Below, one piece after another: positions 42,886 through 54,063 of a DNA stretch of 64,000 nucleotides. A program made the translations under genes and the position numbers. Below the pieces are notes generated by a model. The model searched no databases. It saw only the letters and a list, made by a program, of their open reading frames with translations, and had not been told where the DNA came from. The DNA is taken from contig NC_088296.1 of NCBI RefSeq assembly GCF_032854445.1, forward strand, positions 3,931,246 through 3,995,245. The letters run 5' to 3'. Source of the stretch: Liolophura sinensis (lineage: Eukaryota; Mollusca; Polyplacophora; Chitonida; Chitonidae). The number at the start of each line of letters is the position of its first letter. Position 1 is the stretch's first letter.

Positions 42886-44515
42886 TGAAGCAACTTTGTC
42901 ACTAAGTTCCCACACAATAAACGCTGTTCTTCTTGATTCATTCTTCAGTAAACGCCAATAAAATCACACTCCTTACAGAGCCTCTCCGTTTGCTTTACAT
43001 CACTGCCACCACTAGCAAATTTTGTACAGAAATCTTGAACAACGCTGAGATCACATGTGTCACGGTGATGATCGAAGCCGGAAGTGATTTCAGAGAACGC
43101 AAGCGCTTTATTTCAACATTTGTTTCTGAAAATACTCGAGACAAATGCATTCTCTTTATATAAGGTATGCACAGCATGACTCTAATTTGACTCTAACAAT
43201 TTAATTGACAAATGCTGATTATAGTTCCGCGCAAGGATATTAGTGCAAGGATATTAGCTATTATTAGCTAATCCTGGGTGCCTCGCACAGGACCCAAAGG
43301 TCAAGCTTGTCTAGTGTTGGCAGTGATGTAAAGTGAGCGTAAACAGCGATACATGCGCCGTAAGGAGTATGCAATGAAATAAATCAATAAATGGTATCGC
43401 TCCTTGTTTAGCGGTAGTCTTTGAAATATTGTAGGTCTTTATACTGTAAGCATAAGTCATAAATCACGATATTGCAGAATGCGGAAAAGCCGACATTATA
43501 CTCTGTGATGGTGCAATTGGACCGAGGAAACCCCATTTTACCGATTTGGAAACTGGGGTTAAGGAAACCCTTATTTTGAGGTACATGTAATGGAAGCTTT
43601 GGTTGACGAAAACCTAGTTTAGATGTAATGGAAACTGCATGGATTCAGGAAATCCCGGTTTACTGGTTTAGAGAAATCTGCTACAGGAAACAACATTTGG
43701 GGATTGGTGAGCTATACATGAGAAACTTCAACAATATCATCCCTCTGCCAGAAATTAAGGAAACTTATTATTTAATTATCATCTGAACGAATGAAAAAAA
43801 AAAACAACATTTTTACTCTGTTTTTCTTATAACAATACAGCCAACACAACAGCTGTATAACAGGTTTTGATGCATGTATTAACGTATTTATTTTGTTAAG
43901 GTAAAGATAAAGAAAACACACACACAAACAACCCCACTGCAAAGGGATTAGCATTATAATACTAGTAAAGCATAAATATATATTGTGCGTTAATGGAATG
44001 AACAAATAATAATACATAAACAAAGGGCTCAGTGTAAATATGTCTGAATAGAAATAAAACACGTTGTGCGAAACAAAAGGAGTAAAAACACTGCTGTGTA
44101 CAAAATAAAAAATAAAATAAAACCTTACACTTAACTATCACAAACTTACGGATATCACAGAAAAACCAATAACATCAAGGTATGTTATACGCTAATAATA
44201 TCAGTGTACATGTAATTACTGCAAGAAAAAAATAGGTAGAGAAAATGAAAAAAGCAGAAGAAAATCAAACGGTGTGGATAAGTCACAAACTTGTCACAAT
44301 ATCGTGGTAAGAATGAGTTGTCTGGACATTCAATGTTTTTTTAATTTCAAAGATTTACATTAAACTGTCATCCATATATGTGCTTTTCATATGTTACTGT
44401 CTTTTAATTCCAACTGTCATTTATAATACATGTTGCTGGTTTAGTCAGTAGATTTGCAAGATACCTGCCAATGGCCAGCGTTTTACTCCAGCCATTTCAG
44501 TTTCCTTTACCTATA
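42886..44515. other. unassigned AT-rich stretch
   Basis: Short frames are AT-rich and unconvincing. 43530-43660 has loosely repeated GGAAACCC(C/T) and TTTGGAAACTGGGGTT words. No gene. Confidence 0.45.
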
Positions 44516-44635
44516 TTTTATGTATTTGATTGGTGTTGTACGCCTTACTCTAGAGTATTTCACTTATACCACGGCAGCCAGTGTTATGATGCTAGGAAAC
44601 CGGGCAGAGCCCAAGGGAATCCTTCACCTGTAAGC
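44516..44635 (-). mobile_element. SINE-A, truncated
   Basis: TTATGTATTTGATTGGTGTT, ACTCTAGAGTATTTCACTTA, GGAAACCGGGCAGAGCCCAA. Confidence 0.88.
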
Positions 44636-44639
44636 TTAA

Positions 44640-47040
44640 CGGATGCAACCGAAAGCATTAAACTCTGATCAGATAAATAGAAAAACATTCCATTAACACA
44701 TGTCCACAATACGTAACCAATCCTGAACAGACATGGAAGAGTGCGTGTAGTCCTAACCAATGTCATAGGCCACAAAAATCCAAAATAAATTCATTTATAA
44801 ATAATAATAAAAAAAAAAACCCAACCAGATAAATCTGTTGAAGATATTAGGAAAACATTTTAATCGCTTAATTATGAACATGATGGATATTTAAACTTTA
44901 ACAAACAGAAAACGACCAAATCACAGCTGCTCTGGTCAATCTTTGTACAACATAATACACTACAACCAACAGCAGATACTAAGTTCCCTTAAAATGTACA
45001 AGATTTTCACTTTTGTGAGTAAAATTTCAGAATTTAGTATAATTCACCTTTTAATTTATCCTCTTCCTAGATGGTTTTTACAACCTGTCCGGAAAAAGGT
45101 ATGTGTGACAAAAAAATCAAATAATAAATATATAAATTGACCTTAATCGGGTTTGAACCTGAGCTGACCTACAGGACTTCTTTTTAACTGTGCATTGTTC
45201 TAAAATGGATGAACGTTGTTCAATGCCACAGCATAATACAATGCAGTATGGTTTCAAAGATGGTCACCATTAGGAATATTTACAGAAGTCTTCAAGAGTA
45301 ATTCCCCTTGTTTCTGACTGGTGAAATCATGGCTGTCAATTGTATCACGGAATATAATTCCCACGCTAACACGTTACGTAGCATCAGTCTGAATGGATAT
45401 TGCAGAACACACTTCTGTGCTGGGAATGGGTCAGGTGAAAACAATAATCAGTTTATAACTGTAAACAGAGATCCATAAAACATCGACTGAACAACAGTCA
45501 TTAACAAAACATAAACCTTCGTTGAACAATTCACTAATTATCACAGGTACCCTACATGTGAGTCAATTATTAATGATCGAGGTCAAACTAAAATTTTAAT
45601 ATACTTTTTAAAAAATCTTTCACTATCTACGAATATCTTTAAATGCAATTCATACAAATCAATAATTTGACTCCAGAGATGTTACTCTCATGATGGCAAT
45701 GGTTATGAAAAACTTAGCAGGGTGGTGATTTTCTCTAGTTTTCCTTTGGTGTTTCCTCAATGTTTGCTTTCCGGTTTCCTTGATGTGTTCTGTGTGGTTT
45801 GCTAGAGGTTTCCTCAAAGTGTCCTCCCCGGTTTCCTTTATGGTTTGCCTCAGGTTTCCTCCGGGTTTCCTACATGTACATATACATTCAGGCACCTACA
45901 TGTAACTATCTTCCTTTAAATTAAATACAAGTATTCACGAATACTGCGTCAGGTGCCAATGCCTTGGCGCAGTGAAGTACTTACAGGCTAATTTCAGTTC
46001 TTGTCACAAAAAGATTTCGGTAGTATTTTAAGTGGCTATCATAATCCTTATTCATGTAAAAATGCAATAATTTATTATTTCACAGGTGTTACACTATAAT
46101 ATTTAATTGAGATGATGGTGGTCAGTTTTATGGGTGTATGGGAACCAAAGTCTTCAAAGTACAATACAGTTCTTCACCAGAAACCTGATAAAACTCCTAA
46201 AATGAGTCTGCGGCCGAACTAGGGAGAGTTGGATTTGAGCCTGTGACCTCATTGCTCGGGGGCAAATCAGCTATGATGACAACACCAGCCAACAACAGCA
46301 GAATAGGAATGTCAAATGCTCTTTGAGGATTGTCTAAGTTTGCAAGATTATATTCAACCTTACATCTCTCTCACACACATACGCGTTGGGTGGTACTTTC
46401 ACATCAAATTAACTCTTATCTGTTATCGACTACATCTCATACTTAATACATGCCATCATTAACAACAACAAAATATATAACGAATGACAGGTATCATTTA
46501 GGCTAAAGTGGGAGTAAAACTCACGAATAAATGCAACATAGTTTACACATTTTACATCTAGCAAAGCTTATAGAAACATTGTGAAGTAAAGAAACATTTT
46601 TCATAATTATGAGTACTATACATAATAAAAAAAAGCACTCCATAAAAAAACACTTCAAATGCATTTTTATAAATTACGTTAAGTACTCTTACCATACACA
46701 AGGAAACGAAATCATCGCTAATTGGCTAATTAATTAATAAAACAGTACAGAATTTGTGAATTCAACTGTGACCTACAGACAAGAACTACATCACCCAACA
46801 TCCTTTATCACTATACTTTGTCTAACAGCCAATCAAAACGGAATAAACAATGCATGATTTTCCTCCAGTTCTGTTCAAATCAGTACATCTTATGTCTTTT
46901 TTTTCTTAATGATTCTTAATGAAGTACATCTATACACCATTTAATGCCCACTAATAAACAACACAGGAAGCAAAGTATGAATAGTTTCTGATCATAAATT
47001 TAGGCTACATACTGTGAATGTTAAATTCAAATTCTAACTT
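44640..47040. other. AT-rich stretch, possibly 3' part of the gene starting at 47247
   Basis: No exon can be recognised. A degenerate GGTTTCCT(C/T)-rich patch lies at 45730-45870. tRNA-like B boxes lie near 45148 and 46232. If the 47-kb exon is real, later exons or a long intron should be here. Confidence 0.4.
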
Positions 47041-47042
47041 AC

Positions 47043-47247
47043 CTCCAAAAGTTTTAACACTAAAAGCAATGGCAAACGAAGTGTGCTCAAATTGACAATC
47101 AATACACAGTTGCCGTCCTCGTCGTGGAGGATGGGACGGTTCCATTTCGCTAATAAAATAAGGAGGGAGGGAGGGAGTGGGCGGGATTGTGCTGTCAGAA
47201 CGTCTGTTTTCTTCAAAATTTGACATCTCACACTTTCCAAGGTCCAT
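47043..47247 (-). CDS. candidate first coding exon of an unknown gene
   Basis: ATG at 47247, preceded in frame by a TAA, opens 68 codons plus one base and ends at a perfect donor, TTTGGAG|GTAAGT. The protein starts MDLGKCEMSNFEENRRSDST, is proline-rich (IPPTPSLPPYF), then RRGRQLCIDCQFEHTSFAIA and FSVKTFG. The CIDC pair and the alternating hydrophobic end look like real coding, but I do not recognise the family. No signal peptide, so probably cytoplasmic or nuclear. Upstream 47400-47640 holds an ETS-like CCGGAAATG (minus sense TAGCCGGAAATGTGC lies on the plus strand at 47624) and CCAAT-type words, which could be its promoter. Confidence 0.55.
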
Positions 47248-49330
47248 TGCAAACTGAATTTACATATAATTGGTCAGGCTGTCAGGATTAAAGTGAATTA
47301 TTTACCTTTACCACCATCATGTGACCAATAGGCACTTATCCCGCGAATGAGATTTACAGAGGTGGCATTCAAACAGTAATATATAACGGTTATATAGCAA
47401 CGACGCGTTCTTCAACGTTCTCTTCCTTGTCGGCTACGCCATCATCTCACGAAGCACCTTCCACTTAAGCTTCAAATGAATCTACAAGTTTCTCCACGAA
47501 ATAAACCGTCCACTTCTGACAGTTTTTTTTTTTATATTAGTTTGACTTCAAATCATTTTTCCTCTGTCGTCGCAAAACTACCATGTTCATATTTAGAGCT
47601 CGAACTGGCATGGATCGGTGCTAGCCGGAAATGTGCATTCATTGGGCAATAACTGTTTCATTGGCAAGGACTTCCTCAAAATCATAACAAAACAATCTAG
47701 ACCGTTACACATTAACAAAAAGGACAGAGGGCTTGTTTTCCGTGTTACTTTTTCTCCGTAATGGTATGTTAGAACAGAAATAAAACGTAGTTTGTCATGC
47801 TCAAATCACCAAGATAATTACTGGAATGTAAAACAATTCTTAAGATTATAATTAAAATTTCTTAATTATGTTAAAATGAAAAACATCTGTAACAGATATG
47901 GACATAACATAAAACAGTCCAAAGGAGGTAATTATGTTTAACATGTGAGATTCCAGTAATTAAGGACCAATGTCGTTCCTTGTTTGACTACTCAAGGGAG
48001 GTAATCATGTTTAGTTTAAAGAAAAGGCCACGTGGCAGTGTACGGGGCATTGCAAAAGCATGGTCGTTAACGCGAATAAATGCCCAATAATTAGTCCAGG
48101 AATAAATAGAAAAATAAGAAAAGAATAAAAAAACAGGTGTGCTACAAAAAATCTAAATGCAGTTTCCATCATATTTCCAGAAACTAAGTCTTAAAACTTC
48201 ACATCCTGTTAACATCCCGCAAACTGACTTTTTATCGAAATAAATATAACTTCATACCATGATTAATATAACTGTACATCAGAAATTGTTAACTTTGCTT
48301 TTTTTGTGGGAAAATAAGCTCATTTTTGAGCCATCCTAAAATCACGTGACATATAAATCACGTACACAAAACAAAAAAAATATTACACGCAGGATGTTCC
48401 TTGTTCTGGGAAAGACAGAAAGAAAATGTTGTATCATAAGCAATACAAAGCTATACACCTAATGCAGTTTGGCAAAATACATCTTTGGAATGAACAGAGC
48501 TGAAACATATCTGTCACCGTGTCACTATAAACCTCGTTACAAACCAACTCAATTCTTCTAAAACTTGGGACAAATATTAACAAGTAGAAAAAGAAAAAAG
48601 TAAAGACATAAGTATGTTGTTCATTAGATGGTTTAACCATGTGAGAAAAAGAAGCTCAATGTTCCTGCTTGAATTACACATACAGTCGCCAAAATTAACA
48701 GACCGGGTGTCCCAAATTTTAGAAGAAACAGGCTACCTCGTATTACACTGTTTAGTAGCCTTGATATTACATACAAAACCTGTCAACGGTGAATTATCCG
48801 GTATCTTCCCGGCTTTTAATTGTTGCCTCAAATTAAGCTATGGTGTTGATTCCAGTTTTGACTTCAGTCTAAATTTGAATGTGATTTAAATGCTTCGTTT
48901 CACGCCTTATGAGTTTAAAATAAAGTATGAACCATAAACTACACATGATACTGCTTTCGACTAGTGTCAAAAATCGCTTTGTGGAACTGGTTCCTGTAGC
49001 ATAATTAAGACAAACACTGACAAATCAGTTTTAAGCCGTTTACTACTGGAAAATTCCTTTTGACGGGAGTCTCACAGCAGAGACATCTACTTCCAATTTA
49101 ATCTGCAGGTAACTATTTTCACTTCATATACCCAGTACTTAACACGTTTTTCTTGCTTAATCGTACTTCAAAAAATGGACATTTCCTTGTGGAACAATCT
49201 TACTCTTCATTCATACATTCCAATGTCCAACTGCAGGCCTGTAAATAACTCTCTGAGGCATGGCCCTCAAATATCAAAATCCAGCCAACCCTAGTAGTGT
49301 TTTGAGTCCTCATGTTATTTAGAGGTCAAA
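47248..49330. other. AT-rich intergenic stretch
   Basis: Holds possible 5' UTR and promoter of the 47-kb exon. TTCGACTAGTGTCAAAAATC with CGCTTTGTGGAACTGGTTCC at 48957-49000 resembles one end of the MITE at 57254. The plus frame at 48614-48889 is unrecognised. Confidence 0.4.
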
Positions 49331-49334
49331 TTTG

Positions 49335-49808
49335 TCAGACACCGGTTTATACCAGACAATGTGGGCTTTGATGCCTGACAATTTGGGCTTTGTTGTCTGA
49401 CAATATGGGCTTTGATGCCTGATAATATGGGCTTTGTTGTCTGACAATATGGGCTTTGTTGCCTGACAATATGGGCTTTGTTGCCTGTCAGTATGGGCTT
49501 TAATGCCTGACAATATGGGCTTTGATGCCTGACAATATGGGCTTTGTTGCCTGACAATATGGGCTTTGATGCCTGACAATTTGGGCTTTGTTGCCTGACA
49601 ATATGGGCTTTGATACATGACAATATGGGCTTTGTTGCCTGACAATATCGGCTTGTTGCCTGTCAATATGGGCTTTGTTGCCTGTCAATATGGGTTTTGT
49701 TGCCTGACAATATGGACTTTGTTGCCTCACAATTTGGGCTTTGATGCCTGTCAACATGGGCTTTGTTGCCTGACAATATGGGCTTTGATGCCTGACAATT
49801 TGGCCTTG
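49335..49808. repeat. 22-bp minisatellite, about 21 copies
   Basis: Unit GGCTTTGTTGCCTGACAATATG, with GTT/GAT and ATATG/ATTTG variants. As 22 is not a multiple of 3, all three frames on the minus strand give the same 22-residue peptide repeat (NKAHIVRQQSPYCQATKPIL). Confidence 0.97.
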
Positions 49809-49851
49809 TCAAGCTGCTTATTTGCAGGCTTGCAATTATCCATGTATTTTT

Positions 49852-49882
49852 TGATTTATTTGATTGGTGTTTTAAATTGTCC
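49852..49882 (-). mobile_element. SINE-A tail stub
   Basis: TTGATTTATTTGATTGGTGT then TTTAAATTG. Confidence 0.75.
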
Positions 49883-49889
49883 ATATACA

Positions 49890-50985
49890 TATAAGCATAC
49901 TTTGACAATGCAGTTATAACGATAACCTATATAGCTGTAGCTTGTGGGAATTTCTCCTAGACTTTTGAAAAAAGAGGTCTCAGTTCAAACACCGATGTGA
50001 AGCATATCCTTCGGCCATTGTAAACATACGTATCACAAGCCTCCACTTTTGAACTCTGATTAGTTCTACGGCTAAAAATGAATTTGGAAATGTACAGTTG
50101 ACTGTCAGCATAACATTACAATATTTATAATTAAACGCATCCACATAACAGACACAATTTTAGGCATACTCAAAAGCTGAACACCAATTTACCAGCGCAT
50201 CCAAACTTCAAACTGTAAAAACTTAAATTGGTCAAGGCATTTCAGCCAATGGGGCTGTACGGTTCATATTTTTTTAAGGAAAGCAAATCCTGCATTGTAA
50301 TATGCAATACGATTGGTTGACGATGAGATCTGCATGTTGATACAAAGTTTGTTGATGTATAAACTGGTAACTAGTTATAATCTTATTACCCATAAATTCT
50401 GGCTACATGTAAGAAGGCTTGAAAACTTGGAAGGAATTCGGTATGAAAATATTCCTCATTCTCTTTTTACAGCTGTGTTATATGGAAGTTTTTAACATAA
50501 TATGCATGGTTTTTTGTTTTTTTTTACTACATCTACTGATCAGCATAATTTCAAAAAGAAATCGTGTAAGTTTGCTCTCTGCAAATCCACTTTCACCAAA
50601 CACCAACAACAACGAATACAGAGGACAGTTTCTCCAAAATGCCTTTGCATGAGTTCAAGTCACCTTTGCTTGTTTTCTCAGTCAAGAAAATCTCCAGCGG
50701 ATCTTTCGTCTTACTGAGGAACAAATTAATTCAGCTGCGTCAGCCTTTTTCCCCTGTTCAATACACAGCACATGGAGCATGAATAGAGTCTTGGATTAGC
50801 CATTTCATCAATCAATCAAAGAAGCTTCACAGAAGCTCCACAGCGATCAATTCTAGGATGATCCATTACTTTGCATGGGAAATACATACACAACAGTTTC
50901 TCCTTCAATATTAAGAATCAGGTTTGTATAGAAGTGAAACCCAATTGACTTATGAGGATGTAAAAATGCTAAAACCTCTGGTCTG
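49890..50985. other. unassigned AT-rich stretch
   Basis: Overlapping plus frames at 50313-50717 are not recognised. No splice support. Could belong to a long 3' UTR or intergenic DNA. Confidence 0.4.
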
Positions 50986-50989
50986 TTAG

Positions 50990-51595
50990 TCAGGCTTCCT
51001 TGCCCAATGAAAAAGTCTGTTAGACTCCAAATACAACTGTCCTAAGAAAAATCACTGGTCCATTCATTAGTAGGTCTTGTTCAATGAAACAGCTTGTAAC
51101 ATTCCAAACTCAACTGTTCTAGACAAAATCGCTGGTCCATTCATTAGTAGGTCTTGTTCAGTGAAACAGCTTGTAACATTCCAAACTCAACTGTTTTAGA
51201 CAAAATCACTGGTCCATTCATTAGTAGGTCTTGTTCAATGAAACAGCTTGTAACATTCCAAACTCAACTGTTCTAGACAAAATCGCTGGTCCATTCATTA
51301 GTAGGTCTTGTTCAATGAAACAGCTTGTAACATTCCAAACTCAACTGTTTTAGACAAAATCGTTGGTCCATTCATTAGTAGGTCTTGTTCAATGAAACAG
51401 CTTGTAACATTCCAAACTCAACTGTTCTAGACAAAATCGCTGGTCCATTCATTAGTAGGTCTTGTTCAGTGAAACAGCTTGTAACATTCCAAACTCAACT
51501 GTTCTAGACAAAATCGCTGGTCCATTCATTTGTGGATCTCGTTCAATAAGACAGTCTGTTACAAGTCACATTCAACTGTCCTGGGCAAGTATCAA
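50990..51595. repeat. 77-bp minisatellite, about 7 copies
   Basis: Unit GGTCCATTCATTAGTAGGTC, TTGTTCAATGAAACAGCTTG, TAACATTCCAAACTCAACTG, TTCTAGACAAAATCGCT. The inner five copies are almost identical; the outer copies are diverged, as expected from unequal exchange. Confidence 0.97.
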
Positions 51596-51757
51596 CGGCA
51601 CAATGGATATGATGCATAAACCTAAATATCAGAATCAAAGGACTGAATGAATTTCTGTTTTTTTCCCAGCTCATATATCCAACATCCACTCCACCCTCTC
51701 AATATCATCCATTCTATTTCAGCCAGAGAATCAATCCTCTTCACTTCTCTGGAGGCT

Positions 51758-52445
51758 TCATCATCAGAATAGTGGCTACATCATCGGAATAGTGGCTACA
51801 TCATCGGAATAGTGGCTTCATCATCAGAATAGTGGCTACATCATCAGAATAGTGGCTTCATCATCGGAATAGTGGCTACATCATCGGAATAGTGGCTACA
51901 TCATCAGAATAGTGGCTTCATCATCGGAATAGTGGCTACATCATCGGAATAGTGGCTTCATCATCAGAATAGTGGCTTCACCATCAGAATAGTGGCTACA
52001 TCATCGGAATAGTGGCTTCATCATCAGAATAGTGGCTACATCATCGGAATAGTGGGTTCATCATCAGAATAGTGGCTTCATCATCGGAATAGTGGCTTCA
52101 TCATCGGAATAGTGGCTACATCATCGGAATAATGGCTTCATCATCGGAATAGTGGCTACATCATCGGAATAGTGGCTTCATCATCAGAATAGTGGCTACA
52201 TCATCAGAATAGTGACTACATCATCAGAATAGTGGCTACATCATCAGAATAGTGGCTACATCATCAGCATAGTGGCTTCATCATCAGAATAGTGGCTACA
52301 TCATCAGAATAGTGGCTACATCATCAGAATAGTGGCTTCATCATCAGAATAGTGGCTACATCATCAGCATAGTGGCTTCATCATCAGAATAGTGGCTTCA
52401 TCATCAGAATAGTGGCTACGTCATCAGAATAGTGGCTACATCATT
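51758..52445. repeat. 20-bp minisatellite, about 34 copies
   Basis: Unit TCATC(A/G)GAATAGTGGCT(A/T)CA, in strict 20-bp register for about 690 bp. Nearly all variation is at two sites. Confidence 0.98.
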
Positions 52446-52774
52446 TTCTTGTGTTATCTACTGCTGGAAAGTTCCTTCTTTCTCAGCTTCTGAATGTTTT
52501 GTTTTGGGAGCTCAATTTCTTCTGGAAGAGGCACATGGGTGTAGCCCAAACTGGACAATGGGTCTGTCTCTGAACTAAGTAAGATGCACTTTTCCCCTAC
52601 AGCCATGAAAAGTTTATGTCTTCTTGCATGAAGTATCTGCATCTTCTCGCCTTTACCTCCATTTCGGTTTATAACATTTGTGGTGGTCCATATACATGTT
52701 TGTCTATTGGGATGTTAGAATGTTTTTCTCAGTCATATGCATCTGTCCAAGACTCTCCATTTATCTTTTGGAGA

Positions 52775-52995
52775 CTGTCTGGTCATGTGTGGTCGACTTT
52801 TCTGAGACTATATTCATGTGTGGTATATTTTTCTGAGCTCATGTGTGGTACACTTTTTTCAGTCTCCGTGTTCATGTGTGGTACACTTTTTTCAGTCTCC
52901 GTGTTCATGTGCGGTACACTTTTTCAGTCTCCTTGTTCATGTGTGGTACGCTTTTTTCAGTCTCCGTGTTCATGTGTTGTACACTTTTCTCACCC
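52775..52995. repeat. 33-bp minisatellite, about 6 copies
   Basis: Unit TCATGTGTGGTACACTTTTT, TCAGTCTCCGTGT; the ends are more diverged. Plus-strand frames reading FFSLRVHVWYT come from it. Confidence 0.93.
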
Positions 52996-52999
52996 TTTC

Positions 53000-53960
53000 C
53001 TTTCATGTGTGACACAGTATGCAAGTCTTTGTCCGATGCACTGGTACTTACTCATGTGATTCTGGATGTCCTTGTAGCCTGACTTCATCCCACAACTAAA
53101 CCTTCACAGATTCTGTGGCATTGCAGTGGTTTGGTTCTACTTTTCTCTGATCTGACAGAACACAAAGTTCTTGCAATAGATCCATCAGCCAGCACCCGCA
53201 ACTGCATGTGACTGTCAACTGAATACATGTTTGGAAGTCGTCCAATCAGAATGAGTATTACATGTTGAGCCAAGAGTCATCCAATCAGATTTATTCTTAC
53301 ATGTTAGGAAGTCTCTAACTCAGAAATCAGCTCACTACAAACACACATGTAGTTTCCGGTCAGGTAGCAAGTTACATCAGTCATCCACATTCACCTTTAG
53401 ATATTTTCTGTCTGGAATTCACATCACGGACACTTGCTTTATATCAAAGAACAGTTTACCATATTTACCATTAACACCAGCCATTCTGCTGGCAACTACA
53501 AGGCATTCCCTGAAACAGTTGTCTTGGAAACATGAAATTTGCATCCAATCATAGATCGGGTAAGAGTCCCAGGTTAATCACTCCGCTGGTACATGTAGAT
53601 GCAGCCAATCAGCTGACTTCTTGCATGTCTTATGTGGAAGCAGTCACCAAAGTAACTGTATTTCTTATGGAATCCCTGCATTTTAGTAAGTGTTTCTATT
53701 TAAACATTCATTCAACTGGGTCAATCAGATGCATTTTCACTCCACTAAAGGACACAGAAGTGTTTTTCATCCAACTGACATCTCATAAATTCATTTCTCA
53801 GTGATGTTTTAATGCATTGATCTCTCCAGGTCAATCAGATGGGGCCTTACATTCGTCATGTACAGAAATGAGAGGCATTTCAACCAATCAGCATCTTTGT
53901 TGCTTAGGCTGAAGGAGGTCAGGCACAGAATAGAGATAGGGGAATCCCCTTAGAAAGGCT
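53000..53960. other. region 3' of the ARM-TIR-SAM stop codon (probable 3' UTR)
   Basis: No ORF of note. An AATAAA in minus sense lies at 53290-53295, about 670 bp past the stop, and is a possible poly(A) signal. The plus strand carries several CCAATCAG words (see findings). Confidence 0.4.
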
Positions 53961-53964
53961 GATA

Positions 53965-54063
53965 TTACGTTGTGAGGCCGTCCAGGGCGTCAGTGAAGAG
54001 CAGAATGTCAGCAAACGACATGCCCAGCCGTCTCTCCAGGGATTGGTAGAAAAATTCTGGAGC
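53965..54063 (-). CDS. ARM-TIR-SAM gene, terminal exon
   Basis: Acceptor TTATTTTTCAG|; APEFFYQSLERRLGMSFADI, LLFTDALDGLTT, TAA at 53965-53967. Completes the SAM-like helices. Confidence 0.88.
   Translation of the reverse strand, partial: APEFFYQSLERRLGMSFADILLFTDALDGLTT

Noticed and set aside
47254-47305. 52-bp intron splitting a 5' UTR before the 47-kb exon
   Set aside because: Donor AAAG|GTAAAT and acceptor TTCAG exist, but the intron would be unusually short, and the ATG exon does not need it.
49335-49808. CRISPR-like array of 22-bp repeats
   Set aside because: Units are contiguous with no spacers, and the context is an animal genome with introns.
51758-52445. CRISPR-like or protein-coding 20-bp array
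   Set aside because: Head-to-tail units without spacers; no sustained reading frame.
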